DNA of 64,000 nt from UBA5239 sp040391785 (GTDB lineage Bacteria > Verrucomicrobiota > Lentisphaeria > Victivallales > Victivallaceae): contig JBEBXH010000002.1 in the NCBI GenBank assembly GCA_040391785.1, forward strand, positions 62,001 to 126,000. The letters run 5' to 3'. The translations under genes were made by a program, and so were the position numbers. Below the pieces are notes generated by a model. That model made no database searches and had not been told where the DNA came from. It saw only the letters and a list, made by a program, of their open reading frames with translations. Of this stretch, positions 8,957 to 18,384 are shown one piece after another. The first letter of the stretch is position 1; each line of letters starts with the position of its first letter.

Positions 8957-9478
8957 TTATAACCCTCGGGTATATTTGGCGATAATGGCGTAGAGGACTG
9001 CGGCCGCACAGTTGCCGACGTTGATGGAGGCTTTGATGCCGTACATGGGCAAACTCACGGTGGCGTCGCAAGCGGCCAGCGTTTCGGGGGCCACCCCCAG
9101 CGCTTCGTTGCCCAGCACCAGCGCCAGCGGAAATTCATAGTCGAAATCCCAGGCGAAAACACTGGATTCGGTGGCTTCCACGGCGATCACCTGGCGGACG
9201 CCCTCGGCGCGGAGCATGTTCACCGCGGTCAGGGAGTCCGGGCACTGGCGGCACGGGACCATGGTGTCGGTGTCCATGGCGGTTTTGGCCAGCTTGGGGT
9301 GTCCGGGGGCCGGCGTGTAGCCGCAGGCGATGATCTCGCGGGCGCCGATGGCCTCGGCGATCCGGAAAATATTGCCGGTATTGTGGGCGCTGCGCAGGCG
9401 GTCGAGTACCAGCGTTACCGCCGGCGGTCCGCTCGATCTGGAGCGCAATTTATTTTCGCTGTAAGGAGTTTCTTTCAT
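8957..9478 (-). CDS. TrmH/SpoU family RNA 2'-O-methyltransferase
   Basis: Predicted SAM-dependent methyltransferase acting on ribose 2'-OH of tRNA or rRNA, 173 residues, SPOUT (trefoil-knot) fold. All three family motifs are present: NTGNIFR near residue 34 (motif 1 with the catalytic Arg), LVLGNEALGV (motif 2), and LPMYGIKASINVGNCAAAVLYA (motif 3, SAM pocket). The length matches the short TrmH/TrmL class without an extra RNA-binding domain. It is transcribed with the NAD kinase gene and divergently from sixA. The exact RNA target is not evident. Confidence 0.9.
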   Translation of the reverse strand: MKETPYSENKLRSRSSGPPAVTLVLDRLRSAHNTGNIFRIAEAIGAREIIACGYTPAPGHPKLAKTAMDTDTMVPCRQCPDSLTAVNMLRAEGVRQVIAVEATESSVFAWDFDYEFPLALVLGNEALGVAPETLAACDATVSLPMYGIKASINVGNCAAAVLYAIIAKYTRGL

Positions 9479-9550
9479 AATTCTTTAACATACTATCAGT
9501 TGCCCGATTTTCAAAGTTGATTTTTATGAAGTTGGGTTTAAATTACACCC

Positions 9551-10015
9551 ATGAAAACATTGATTATCATGCGACACGGGCACGCCGAAGGGTGGGCCAG
9601 AACCGATTTCGACCGCAAGCTGACTCCGGAGGGACTGGAGGAAGTCAATATGGCGGCGCTCCATCTGCGTAGCGAAAACCTGATTCCCGGACTGATCCTG
9701 TGCAGCGCGGCCATGCGGGCGTCGCAAACGGCAGTGCGGATGGCGGCGGTTCTCGGAGTACCGGACGCGGCGATCGTGTCCGAGCGGGCGCTGTACCATA
9801 TCGACGACTACGAACTGCTGCGTCAGATCCAGCACATGGACGACGGTATTTCCGTGATGCTGATGGTCGGGCACAACCCCACGGTCAGTTCGCTGGCTTC
9901 GGGGCTGAACGGCGAAATGCGCAGCATGCGCCCGGCCGGAATGGCGATGATTTGCGATTCGGCGAAAAGCTGGAAAACGTTTGGCAATGACATAATTTCA
10001 AGCAGGTATTTCTGA
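9551..10015 (+). CDS. sixA: Phosphohistidine phosphatase SixA-like
   Basis: A 154-residue histidine phosphatase superfamily member. It opens MKTLIIMRHGHAEG with the catalytic RHG (His9) and later has the second core histidine in VGHNPTVSSLAS, the layout of SixA, which removes phosphate from phosphohistidine proteins. It overlaps the following AraC gene (TGATG), so the two are co-translated. Whether it acts on an Hpt domain, as in E. coli, cannot be judged; no two-component gene is nearby. Confidence 0.83.
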   Translation: MKTLIIMRHGHAEGWARTDFDRKLTPEGLEEVNMAALHLRSENLIPGLILCSAAMRASQTAVRMAAVLGVPDAAIVSERALYHIDDYELLRQIQHMDDGISVMLMVGHNPTVSSLASGLNGEMRSMRPAGMAMICDSAKSWKTFGNDIISSRYF

Positions 10016-10863
10016 TGTACGAAGAATTTCATGAATCATTTGCGCCGATTTATCCGGGCCGGCTGATTCCGCTGCATGCCATGTTGCTGAACTGCGGACA
10101 CCAGCTGACCACCGACAGCGCTTACTGCTGGGACGGCACCAAGCGCGGTTCCAAGGAAATGCTGCTCTGGCAGTACACGATCGGCGGCTGCGGCAACCTG
10201 CGTTTCGGCAACAAAGAATACCTGATCGAACCCGGAAGCGCCGTGCTGCTGAAAATACCGGAAAAACATTGCTATTACTTCAAAAAATCCAACCAGTATT
10301 GGGAATTTTATTATGTGACGCTGAACGGTTCGGAAATCGTTCGTATCCTGCTGGAATTGCGCAAGCGCGTCGGCAGTCCGATCCTGACCCACCAGCCCGG
10401 TTCGGAAACGCTGCGGCTGGCCAAGGAAATTTTCCGCTCGGGCAAAGACGACCGGCTCAATAATCCGTTCGATGCCTCGGCGGCGAGCTATCGCTTCACC
10501 ATGGAACTGGTGCGCGAATTCCTGCCGTCGGGGTGGAGCGGCGAAACACCGGCGTTCATCGACAAAGTGCGGGATTACTGCCTGACGCGTGTGGACGAAG
10601 AGCTTACCGTGGATGAACTGGCCGAAGTGGCGGGTTACAGCCGTTTTCATTTTATCCGGCAGTTTCACAAATACTACGGCATGTCGCCGATGGACTTCGT
10701 GACCGAGCTGAAAATGCGGGTGGCCGTGAGGCTGCTGCAGACCGAAAAACTGACGGTTAAAGAAGTGGCCGACCGTTGCGGATTCGCCTCGACCAGTTAT
10801 TTCTGCAAAGTATTTCTGAAGCACCACGGCAAAACCCCGGCGCAGTTCCGCGATTACCGGTGA
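10015..10863 (+). CDS. AraC family transcriptional regulator
   Basis: A 282-residue regulator. The N-terminal half (about residues 20-130) is a cupin-like AraC sensing domain with WQYTIGGCGNLRFGNKEYLIEPGSAVLLKIP. The C-terminal 100 residues contain two helix-turn-helix units, VDELAEVAGYSRFHFIRQFHKYYGMSP and VKEVADRCGFASTSYFCKVFLKHHGKTPAQF, the standard AraC signature. Such proteins usually sense a sugar and activate a nearby operon. The start overlaps the sixA stop. The adjacent DUF3592 genes are not obvious sugar-use targets, so the regulon is unknown. Confidence 0.92.
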   Translation: MYEEFHESFAPIYPGRLIPLHAMLLNCGHQLTTDSAYCWDGTKRGSKEMLLWQYTIGGCGNLRFGNKEYLIEPGSAVLLKIPEKHCYYFKKSNQYWEFYYVTLNGSEIVRILLELRKRVGSPILTHQPGSETLRLAKEIFRSGKDDRLNNPFDASAASYRFTMELVREFLPSGWSGETPAFIDKVRDYCLTRVDEELTVDELAEVAGYSRFHFIRQFHKYYGMSPMDFVTELKMRVAVRLLQTEKLTVKEVADRCGFASTSYFCKVFLKHHGKTPAQFRDYR

Positions 10864-10916
10864 ATTTTTTTGTCCACAAAATACACAAAAACACACAAAA
10901 ACTGGAAAATTGATTG

Positions 10917-11399
10917 ATGACGAAACGGACGAAGAAAAAATCAGAGAAAAATGGGGAAATTTCTGGTTTTGCAATGTTTGCGTTCGGCCTGGTATTTTTG
11001 ATTGCTATAGTGTTGTTTCCCTGCTGGGAGCTGTTCAACTCCCGGGATTGGGTGGAGACCGACGCTGTAGTTGAATCAAGCAGGAAAGGCGGTTATACAT
11101 ATCCGCCGACAATCACCTACAAATACCGGTACGAAAACCAGCATTATACCAGTACGAACTACAATTTTGATTCCGGACATTCCAGCGGTTTGGGAGCCGT
11201 TATTGAACAGTACCCGCAGGGGAAGTATATTAAATGCTACGTGAATCCGAAGAAACCAACCGCTGCAGTGATGATTCGTGGATTGGGGAATATGTTCTGG
11301 TTGAGAGTATTGGTCCCGGGAGCTCTTATCGGTTTTGGATTGTGGGAAATTATCGCCACTCAGAGAAAGAAAACAGGCGTTAATAAATTTAAGGAATGA
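10917..11399 (+). CDS. DUF3592 membrane protein, short form
   Basis: About 160 residues with two transmembrane helices (near residues 19-38 and 128-146) enclosing an extracytoplasmic domain. That domain contains WVETDAVVESS, a YKYRYENQHYTST strand and KCYVNPKKPTAAVMIRG, the hallmarks of DUF3592. The ATG at 10917 is preferred over a TTG one codon earlier. It is the first of three paralogues in a row and looks like a version lacking the C-terminal domain of the next gene. Function is unknown. The neighbours continue with almost no spacing up to a SNF2 helicase. Confidence 0.82.
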   Translation: MTKRTKKKSEKNGEISGFAMFAFGLVFLIAIVLFPCWELFNSRDWVETDAVVESSRKGGYTYPPTITYKYRYENQHYTSTNYNFDSGHSSGLGAVIEQYPQGKYIKCYVNPKKPTAAVMIRGLGNMFWLRVLVPGALIGFGLWEIIATQRKKTGVNKFKE

Positions 11400-11402
11400 T
11401 TG

Positions 11403-12557
11403 ATGGCAAAAGGGAAAAAGAAGAAAGCCGGGAAGGGGACGGGGATTTTTGTTTTTGGGATCTTCATGTTGTTCGGGCTGGGGTTTCTGGGGGTCATGGT
11501 GCTTTATCCCTGCTGGCAGTTGCTTAACGCCCGGGGATGGGTCGAGACGGACGCCGTGGTTGAGTCGAGCCGTGTCAGTGAGCAGAGAGGCAGCAAGGGC
11601 GGAACTACCTATGCCGTCAAAATCAACTACAGTTATCAGTATGATAATCTGCGTTATACCGGTACGCGTTATAACTTCGATTCCGGGCACTCCAGCGGCT
11701 ATGAAAGCAAGCGGGTGATTGTCGAGCGGTATCCGAAGGGAAAACAGATCAAATGTTATGTCGATCCGGATAAGCCATCCAGAGCGGTAATCGTCCGGGA
11801 GTTGGGCGATATGCTCTGGCTGAGGATATTGATGCCGGGGCTATTCTTCTGCATCGGGCTGGGCGGGATCATATTCACTTTGAGAAGGACGCGGGCGAAG
11901 GCGATGGACGTCCAGGCCGTGGCCGTCAAGGCGATCGGGCGCAGCGGTTATTGTCGGCTCAAGGCGCGTTCGGGCGGGCTGGGGTCCATGATTAACACCT
12001 TCATCGGCATACCTATATTCGGGGGGATAACAGTCGCTTTGTGTGTCGGGTATTACTTCATAGACGAAGGGTTCGGACCCAGTCTGTTTTTTCTCGTGAT
12101 GGCTGTGTTCACCGGGGTGGCCACCTTGGCGATACTGGTGTCCTTCATCCGGGCGCTGATGAATTTCACTCAGAACGTTTACGAACTGGATATCAGCCAG
12201 CCGGTCGCCCGGCCCGGCAAGGAGTTGACGCTCGAGTGGCGCCTGCCGCAGGCGGCGCAGTCCGGCAAAGTGATCATCCTGTTGTCCGGCATTGAGCGCT
12301 ATACCTATCAGGAAGGCAAACACTCGAAAACCATCGAGAGCCTGTTTTACTCGCAACTGCTGATGGAAAAAGAACATCCGGGAGAAGGGCAGGGCACGCT
12401 CAAATTCACCGTCCCGGCCGACACCATGCATTCGGTCAAACTGCCCAATGGCAACGAATATTACTGGACGCTCGGGCTGTACGCCTGGAGCGATGGCAAG
12501 AACTACATCGGCAGCGACTTTACCTTGCCGGTAGTCCCCGCGCAAAAGGAGAAATAA
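11403..12557 (+). CDS. DUF3592 membrane protein with C-terminal beta-sandwich domain
   Basis: A protein of 384 residues starting at ATG 11403, three bases after the previous stop. The N-terminal DUF3592 unit closely matches the preceding gene (WVETDAVVESS, KCYVDPDKPSRAVIVRE). Two further transmembrane helices follow near residues 205-250. The last 120 residues form a beta-rich domain beginning VYELDISQPVARPGKELTLEW, with the end motif YIGSDFTLPVVP, resembling arrestin-like or Ig-like sandwiches. Very similar in layout to the third paralogue at 12973. No function is known. Confidence 0.8.
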   Translation: MAKGKKKKAGKGTGIFVFGIFMLFGLGFLGVMVLYPCWQLLNARGWVETDAVVESSRVSEQRGSKGGTTYAVKINYSYQYDNLRYTGTRYNFDSGHSSGYESKRVIVERYPKGKQIKCYVDPDKPSRAVIVRELGDMLWLRILMPGLFFCIGLGGIIFTLRRTRAKAMDVQAVAVKAIGRSGYCRLKARSGGLGSMINTFIGIPIFGGITVALCVGYYFIDEGFGPSLFFLVMAVFTGVATLAILVSFIRALMNFTQNVYELDISQPVARPGKELTLEWRLPQAAQSGKVIILLSGIERYTYQEGKHSKTIESLFYSQLLMEKEHPGEGQGTLKFTVPADTMHSVKLPNGNEYYWTLGLYAWSDGKNYIGSDFTLPVVPAQKEK

Positions 12558-12560
12558 ATC

Positions 12561-12986
12561 ATGCTGGAAATAAAATTATCGCAGAAGTCCTTGGAATTTG
12601 GCGGCGAACTGGATGCCGCGGTGCACTGGTCCAGCGAAAAGCCGGTGCGGAAAATCACCGTCGCTCTGGGCTACACCGTGACCACAAAGGACAAAGAAGA
12701 ATTCTACACCGCCGGCCTCAAGGAATTCGAACACCTGCCGCGCGAGGGCCGGGAGCTTTTCACGCTGCCGATTCCCGACGGACCCTATGGTTGTGACGGC
12801 ATCACCATCAAGATCGACTGGCAGCTCGAAGCCACCATGAAACCCGGCAGGGAAATCATCTATGTGCCCCTGTCCATCAGCGGCGGCAACGTAAAGTTGG
12901 AGACCGTCCTGCCCCCGGATATCGACTACCCGAAACACCTGCGTGACCTGATCAAAGCACCAAAGAAAATCAATGTCAAAAAATAA
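12561..12986 (+). CDS. Hypothetical soluble beta-sandwich protein
   Basis: A 141-residue protein without signal peptide or membrane helix. The pattern LEIKLSQKSLEFGGELDAAVHW followed by alternating hydrophobic strands and REIIYVPLSI resembles the C-terminal domains of the two flanking DUF3592 proteins, so it may be a free-standing cytoplasmic version of that domain (inference from strand pattern, not an alignment score). It is set between those genes, 3 bases after one and overlapping the next by 14 bases, so it belongs to the same transcription unit. Confidence 0.65.
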   Translation: MLEIKLSQKSLEFGGELDAAVHWSSEKPVRKITVALGYTVTTKDKEEFYTAGLKEFEHLPREGRELFTLPIPDGPYGCDGITIKIDWQLEATMKPGREIIYVPLSISGGNVKLETVLPPDIDYPKHLRDLIKAPKKINVKK

Positions 12987-14127
12987 GCTGACAAGTAATA
13001 AGAAAAAGGGCTCCAGTTCCTGTTTCATGCAGGTAGCCTGCATTGTGATTTTCTGTATAGGGGTGATATTGGGATGTCAGCTTTTATACTTGACATGGTT
13101 GCGGATGGATTCAAAGAATTGGGTTGAAACAAATGCAGTGGTTGAAAGCAGTGGATTGGAAAAGCGTCCTGGGCGCCGCAGTACCAAATATGCCCCGAAA
13201 ATTGCTTATAAATATGTCTGGACAGAGCAGGAATATATTGGTTCCCGTTATGATTTTTCGCATAACTACGAGGGACAATTATCGGACATGCAGGAAATCG
13301 CCGATCGCTATCCGGTTGGCGAAACAATCATCTGCTATGTGAATCCCGATAATCCGAAATCAGCCGTAATAATCCGTGGAGCAGAACAGAGCCCGTGGGG
13401 CGGAGCCATGTTAGTCGTTTTTGTTATATTGATCACCGGGCTTGGATTGCTGGCGAACTCTTTGAGAATTATGGCGCCGAAGCAGCGACAGGAAAAACTG
13501 AAACAGGACAGAAGCGGTTATTATTCATTGGGAACTTCAGGAAATGCTGGGGAGTTTTATTCCTGTCTGGTGGTAACGGTTATTGTAATTATTGTGGCTG
13601 GATTAGCGGTGTATTTTCTATTGCTTTCCGATGGTTCGTGGATTAATAAAACAGCAGGCGGTTTTGGTGCGGCAGGTGGAGTGTTGACAATTGTATTATT
13701 CATCAAATATCTGTCCGGCTTCAAGAAAAGTTTCTGCGAGATATTGGTCAATAAACCAGTTGTGCATTTGGGCGAAGATATCACATTGTACTGGAAAATG
13801 CCGGCGGCGGTTACGGAGAAAAAACTGATTATTCTGCTATCGGGGATTGAGGATATTACCCGTGGGTCGGGAAGCTCAGCCACTGTAATAACGGAATTGT
13901 TTCATTCGCAATTGATATTGATGCTGGAGCCGCCGATGTCGGAGGAGGGGGAAGTCAAGTTTACCATGCCGCGCGAGGGTATGCCGTCGACAATATTGGC
14001 GGAGGGGAGATATCATTGGGAAGTCGGCATATTTGCCTGGAGCAATGATAAAGATTATGTTGGTTCGAATTTTGCTTTGCCGGTGGCTCCGGCGCATTTG
14101 AAGGGGCGTGGCGATCATGAAGTTTGA
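12973..14127 (+). CDS. DUF3592 membrane protein with C-terminal beta-sandwich domain, second copy
   Basis: A 384-residue paralogue of the 11403 gene: N-terminal helix, DUF3592 domain (WVETNAVVESS, ICYVNPDNPKSAVIIRG), a pair of helices near residues 195-240, and a C-terminal sandwich with KKLIILLSGIED and YVGSNFALPVAP. Its DNA is more AT-rich than the first copy, so the two have separated for a long time or one was acquired. It overlaps both the small protein upstream and the SNF2 helicase downstream, tying the membrane proteins to the helicase operon. Confidence 0.78.
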   Translation: MSKNKLTSNKKKGSSSCFMQVACIVIFCIGVILGCQLLYLTWLRMDSKNWVETNAVVESSGLEKRPGRRSTKYAPKIAYKYVWTEQEYIGSRYDFSHNYEGQLSDMQEIADRYPVGETIICYVNPDNPKSAVIIRGAEQSPWGGAMLVVFVILITGLGLLANSLRIMAPKQRQEKLKQDRSGYYSLGTSGNAGEFYSCLVVTVIVIIVAGLAVYFLLLSDGSWINKTAGGFGAAGGVLTIVLFIKYLSGFKKSFCEILVNKPVVHLGEDITLYWKMPAAVTEKKLIILLSGIEDITRGSGSSATVITELFHSQLILMLEPPMSEEGEVKFTMPREGMPSTILAEGRYHWEVGIFAWSNDKDYVGSNFALPVAPAHLKGRGDHEV

Positions 14128-16792
14128 CATCGGCATTGATCCGGCGGGGAAGCTGTTTCTTTTTGAGAACGAGGGCGAGAATTCGTGGGAGATTCAAGAT
14201 GTTTTCCGGGAGGGGTCGGGGCGGGGAATTCAGGCTTTGTTGAAACTGAGCGCGGGGGGCGCGCCGCCGCCGTTCCGGTATTTCATCGATTTCGGGCGTG
14301 AGCTGATCGGGGCGCTGTGTCATTGCCCGGAGGGGGAGGCGCTGGACTCGTTGCGTTGGAGCGCGGAGCGGTTGGGGTTTTATGCCATGTCGGCGCCGCC
14401 GATGCTGGGGGGCGAGTATCTCTCGGCGGAGGTGTTGGGCGCGATACAGTCGGATTTGATCGCGGCGGTCACGGCGGAGCTGGCGGCGTTCGGCGGCAGC
14501 CGGACGGAGTGGGTGCGGACGTTGAACCCGGTCTGGGGGCAGGTCGGCAAGGTCAGTTTCCATCTGGCGGAAAACAAACAGGACCAGAGCGGCGAGCGGC
14601 CGTTTGCGTTTCTGGCGACGTTTATCCATAAGCTTTCGGCCTCGGACAAGCCGAAGCATTTGCCGCTGGGCGAGGCGCTGAAGGCGTATGCGAATGACCG
14701 CAACGCGCTGCTGTCGGTGTTGATGCCGATTCAGAAGGCGTCGGAATCCAGCGAATTCCTGCGTAATTTACTGGAAAGCAAAAAAGTTTATGCGCCGCAG
14801 GCGTGGACGGCGCGCGAGGCGTATAATTTCCTGCATGATGCGCCGTTTTTTGAGGATGCCGGGATCATTGTGCGGCTCGCTAACGTGTGGAAAAATTCGA
14901 AGCCAAGCAAGGCCAAGCTCTCGATCAAAATCGATGTGGGCGAGGGGCAGAAAGTCGGCATCGGCGCGATGATGCGCTGTTCGGCAGTGTTCATGGTCAA
15001 CGGCCGGGCACTGAGCGACGAGGAGATTCAGGCGATTTTGAATTCGCATGACGGGCTGGTGCGTTTGAAGGGCGAATGGGTGGAGGCGGACGCGGAGAAG
15101 ATTTCGCAGTTGATGAAGGTCTGGCAGGAGGCCGAGGATTCGCTGATGCTGGGGATTTCGTTCATGGACTCGCTGCGGATGCTCTCCGGCGTACAGAAAA
15201 AAGCGGAGTTCGAGCATACGCCGGAGCTTTACAAGAATTATTGCCAGATCGAGGCCGGGGACGCTTTGAAAAAGATGCTGGATGAGTTGGCGTCGCCGTC
15301 CGCCATCGCACTGCCGCCGTTGCCTGCGAAACTGGGTGGAATATTGCGTCCGTACCAGCTGGACGGCGTCAAATACCTGTGGCAGATCACTGAGCTTGGC
15401 ATGGGCGGCTGCCTCGCGGACGACATGGGGCTGGGCAAAACGCTGCAGTTGCTCACGCTGGTGTCGCTGTGGAAGAATCGCGGTGATACGCGCCATGCGC
15501 CGGTGCTGCTGGTGCTGCCCGCGTCGCTGCTGCGGAACTGGCAGAATGAGGCGGCCAAATTTACCCCCGATTTGAAGTTCAAGATCCTGCATCCGATGGC
15601 GCTGACCCCGGAGGACAAGGAAATGCTGCAGGACGAACCGGAGATTTTTCTTTCTACGTTTGACCTGGTGGCGACGACTTACGGCATGCTGAAAAATATG
15701 CCGCCGCTGCGCAAAATCCAATGGAGCGCGGTGGTTGCCGACGAAGCGCAGGCGCTGAAGAATCCGACCTCGCAACAGAGCCGTGCGGTTCGTTCGCTGA
15801 AGAGTCCGCGGAAGCTGGCGCTGACCGGTACGCCGATCGAGAATAACCTGACCGATTTGTGGAGCATTTTCGATTTCATTCAGCCGGGTTTGCTGGGGAA
15901 CCTGACGCAATACAACGCGTTCGTCAAGGAGCTGAAAAAGCCCGACGAAGGGATGGATTATGCGCCGCTGCGGCAGTTGACGAAGCCGTTCATCCTGAGG
16001 CGTTTGAAAACCGACCGCCGGATCATTCAGGATCTGCCGGACAAAACGGAGCTGACCGCGTACTGCATGCTCGCCAAATCGCAGGTGCTGCTGTATCAGC
16101 GGGCGGTACAGAACCTGACGCGCGAGCTCAAGGAGTTGGACGATATCCAGCGCAAGGGCATTGTGTTGAAATATTTGATGGTGTTCAAACAGATCTGCAA
16201 CCATCCGGCGCAGTTCAGCGGCAATGGCGACTACGATCCCGAACACGGCGGCAAGTTCAAGCGCCTTGGCGAGATCGCCGGCGGTATCGCCGGGCGGCAG
16301 GACAAAATGCTGGTGTTCACGCAGTTCCGCGAGATGACCGAGCCGCTGCACGAGTATCTGACGGGGTGTTTCGGGCGGCCGGGGCTGATTTTGCACGGCG
16401 GGACGCCGATCGGGCAGCGGCAGAAGCTGGTGGAGCAATTTCAGGCGCCGGGCGGGCCGCCGTTTTTCGTGCTGTCGCTGAAGGCCGCCGGGATCGGGCT
16501 GAATTTGACCGCGGCGAATCACGTGGTACACTTCGACCGCTGGTGGAACCCGGCAGTGGAGAATCAGGCCACTGACCGCGCCTACCGGATCGGCCAGCAC
16601 CGCAACGTGCTGGTGCATAAATTCGTCTGCAAAGGCACGATCGAAGAGAAGATCGACGACCTGATCGGCAGCAAGCGCGCCATGGCCGAGAGTATCCTCA
16701 GCGAGGGCGCCGAAAAACTTTTGACCGATATGAATAATGATGAACTGTTGAATTTCGTCGCATTGGATGTAAATTCCGCTCGGAGTGATTAA
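14117..16792 (+). CDS. SNF2/SWI2 family DEAD/DEAH-like ATPase
   Basis: A DNA translocase of the bacterial SNF2 class, about 891 residues. After an N-terminal half of 400 residues without a clear domain, the motor begins LRPYQLDGVKYLW. Walker A is DDMGLGKT (near residue 435), Walker B VVADEAQ (near 541), motif III ALTGTPIENN, and the helicase C half has MLVFTQF, LSLKAAGIGLNLTAANHVVHFDRWWNP and QATDRAYRIGQ. ATG 14117 fits AAGGGG upstream; a GTG at 14108 is the alternative. The last three sense codons (Ala-Arg-Ser-Asp follow DVNS) are supplied by an inserted element whose right end restores DVNSVI-stop. The SWIM protein at 28239 is its likely former neighbour. Confidence 0.9.
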   Translation: MKFDIGIDPAGKLFLFENEGENSWEIQDVFREGSGRGIQALLKLSAGGAPPPFRYFIDFGRELIGALCHCPEGEALDSLRWSAERLGFYAMSAPPMLGGEYLSAEVLGAIQSDLIAAVTAELAAFGGSRTEWVRTLNPVWGQVGKVSFHLAENKQDQSGERPFAFLATFIHKLSASDKPKHLPLGEALKAYANDRNALLSVLMPIQKASESSEFLRNLLESKKVYAPQAWTAREAYNFLHDAPFFEDAGIIVRLANVWKNSKPSKAKLSIKIDVGEGQKVGIGAMMRCSAVFMVNGRALSDEEIQAILNSHDGLVRLKGEWVEADAEKISQLMKVWQEAEDSLMLGISFMDSLRMLSGVQKKAEFEHTPELYKNYCQIEAGDALKKMLDELASPSAIALPPLPAKLGGILRPYQLDGVKYLWQITELGMGGCLADDMGLGKTLQLLTLVSLWKNRGDTRHAPVLLVLPASLLRNWQNEAAKFTPDLKFKILHPMALTPEDKEMLQDEPEIFLSTFDLVATTYGMLKNMPPLRKIQWSAVVADEAQALKNPTSQQSRAVRSLKSPRKLALTGTPIENNLTDLWSIFDFIQPGLLGNLTQYNAFVKELKKPDEGMDYAPLRQLTKPFILRRLKTDRRIIQDLPDKTELTAYCMLAKSQVLLYQRAVQNLTRELKELDDIQRKGIVLKYLMVFKQICNHPAQFSGNGDYDPEHGGKFKRLGEIAGGIAGRQDKMLVFTQFREMTEPLHEYLTGCFGRPGLILHGGTPIGQRQKLVEQFQAPGGPPFFVLSLKAAGIGLNLTAANHVVHFDRWWNPAVENQATDRAYRIGQHRNVLVHKFVCKGTIEEKIDDLIGSKRAMAESILSEGAEKLLTDMNNDELLNFVALDVNSARSD
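16762..16776 (+). other. Putative attL core at the 3' end of the SNF2 gene
   Basis: ATTGGATGTAAATTC within the last codons of the helicase gene. It matches ATTAGATGTAAATTC at 28204-28218 in 14 of 15 bases, with the 11 bases GATGTAAATTC identical. The two copies flank a run of leftward genes that begins with an integrase, and both keep the same codon phase (GAT GTA AAT TC). Confidence 0.8.
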
Positions 16793-16906
16793 ATTATTTA
16801 GTGTTATTTTGTTTGTGATAAGCAACTTGCGTATTATTTGTCATTGTAAATCTTCTTTTATTTTGTTTCTTGTTTTGAGCTTGTGTTTCTTCATGGTTTC
16901 TTGAAT

Positions 16907-16927
16907 AAGTGGATAAAAAGCGGATAT
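16907..16927 (+). repeat. Left paired 9-bp repeats, candidate integrase arm sites
   Basis: Two tandem 9-mers, AAGTGGATA at 16907 and AAGCGGATA at 16918, start 11 bases apart. The same arrangement, AAGCGGATG and AAGCGGATA 11 bases apart, occurs near the right end at 28160 and 28171. The two 21-base blocks agree at 18 positions and point the same way. Spacing of one helical turn and location just inside each element end fit arm-type binding sites of a tyrosine integrase. Confidence 0.5.
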
Positions 16928-16990
16928 AGAAATTGAGATTCTAACCTATGCTTTAGTTTTTGAGTAGTCAAGGGGCGATCCGGGTAATAG

Positions 16991-17028
16991 AAAAGCCGCG
17001 CCGGGCGGGTTTGGGGTGCTGGCGCGGC
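16991..17028 (-). terminator. Rho-independent terminator of the leftward element operon
   Basis: On the minus strand the perfect 8-base arms GCCGCGCC and GGCGCGGC enclose an 18-base loop and are followed by TTTTCTATT. It lies directly after the last leftward gene (stop at 17044). Confidence 0.7.
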
Positions 17029-17043
17029 ATGGTGGCGAACCTC

Positions 17044-17454
17044 CTATAGATTGATATTGATTTGATTGATGATTCCGTAATTATGGCCGCAAAACGATGT
17101 ATTTCCGTTGCTGGTAGGGGGATTGATCGCGGTTTGATTAAGGTTGGCGCGTATATCGGCATGGAGTTTCGCGGCCAGAATGAGCTTGCCGTATTGGTGT
17201 TTGGCAATTTCCTGGTATTCCGGTAGATGGTCCAGTATGGCCGGGATGATTCCGCTTTGAAGGAGCGCTATAAGCTGGCATTCCTGCTCGATGGTCCGAT
17301 AGAGGGCGATATTACCGCTCGTAGTGGCGCGTGATAATCTTCGGTCCGCTGATGATCGCCAGTTTGACAGATAGCGGAAATAGGCATTGTGGCGGCGGTT
17401 CGTGGCGGTTCCGGCATTGCTGGCGGCGGTCATGGTCGAGTTGGTGGTACTCAT
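17044..17454 (-). CDS. Hypothetical protein at the left end of the integrated element
   Basis: About 136 residues, starting MSTTNSTMTAASNAG. The start at 17454 is preferred because an AAAAGGGA ribosome-site-like run precedes it; an open frame continues upstream to 17532 but looks non-coding. The body is rich in Asn, Thr and Ala with a short helical region (ALLQSGIIPAILDHLPEYQEIAKHQ). No signal peptide, membrane helix or known motif. Last leftward gene before the terminator. It could be a structural or accessory protein of the element; nothing more can be supported. Confidence 0.45.
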   Translation of the reverse strand: MSTTNSTMTAASNAGTATNRRHNAYFRYLSNWRSSADRRLSRATTSGNIALYRTIEQECQLIALLQSGIIPAILDHLPEYQEIAKHQYGKLILAAKLHADIRANLNQTAINPPTSNGNTSFCGHNYGIINQININL

Positions 17455-18384
17455 GGGTTGATGTCCCTTTTGCCTTGAATAGAAAAGCCGTTTCGCGGTC
17501 GGTGACATCAACACCTTACGGGACGGCACCACCCGTTACCCCGCTTCACGCAAAACGGCCAAAAATCAAGGCATAAAAAAAGTTTCACTATAACGCCTCG
17601 GGGATGGTGGCCCCTGAAACGAGCGGCGGTCGCGGTTGATGTCCGCAACACTAGTATTATACAGCCGGGGTGCGAAAAATCAATAGCCGAAAGATGATTT
17701 TTGAGCAGAAAATGAGCAGAAATTACACCTTGATTTTGATTTGACAAATTTATCAAATTAAACTATTTCCCGTTTCAGGGAAAGGCTTGTATCTGCTGAT
17801 TCCGCAGGATGGTTTTAGGGTTCCATTGAATTCGCATCGACTAAAACAGTCGGCTCGGGGCCGCGCGCAATGGGGCGCTTTATCTGCACCTCATCTAAAG
17901 AGGTTCCGGGCGGTGAAGGGGTCGCGAAACGCGATATCATGCATGACCGGAATATTGTGCCGGTCGAGTGATCTATGGTGATGAGGTGGGTAAAGCCTAC
18001 GTCATCGGCGGCGGGCTCAAGATTGCCTGTAGTACATTTTCTCAATTGTGTTTTGTGATACGCCCTTGCCGGAGCCGTGGCCTTTTACCGAAATTCAAGT
18101 AAAAGCCTTTTCGCACCTCAATTACATAAGTCCCAAATTGGATTTATGCCATGCATCAGAGGGGGGAATTTCAAAATAATTACCGTCAACTAATTTATAG
18201 TTTTAGTCAATATCTTGTCAACCTGTTTTTGAATCAGCAAAAATCGCGGCAAGAGAGACGATGCCGCGCTCACCTTAAAAGATTCAAAATCGCGGAGGGA
18301 GTACCTTTTGATGGTGGCAGGACGGATTTACTTGTCAATTTAGGGCTTGTCAAGCGGCTTCCACAAATTCGTATTTATCTTTCA
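17455..18384. other. Intergenic stretch of the element, no confident gene
   Basis: About 930 bases without an ORF that looks coding on either strand. On the minus strand GTTTCA and TGAAAC arms (within 17581-17625) followed by a T run form a weak terminator-like hairpin. The 16-mer TCAAGGCATAAAAAAA at 17566 recurs at 25891, next to another terminator. GACCGG with CCGGTC near 17943-17965 forms another short hairpin. The 9-mer GTTGATGTC occurs near 17456 and 17635, and inverted near 17504. The region could hold a replication origin or packaging signal, but nothing decisive is visible. Confidence 0.4.

Noticed and set aside
14768..16825. 685-codon minus-strand frame opposite the SNF2 gene
   Set aside because: Low-complexity Arg/Gln/His-rich product typical of antisense GC-rich frames; all SNF2 motifs are on the plus strand.
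17456..17643. GTTGATGTC three times as an operator set
   Set aside because: Nine bases with mixed orientation and irregular spacing; could be chance.
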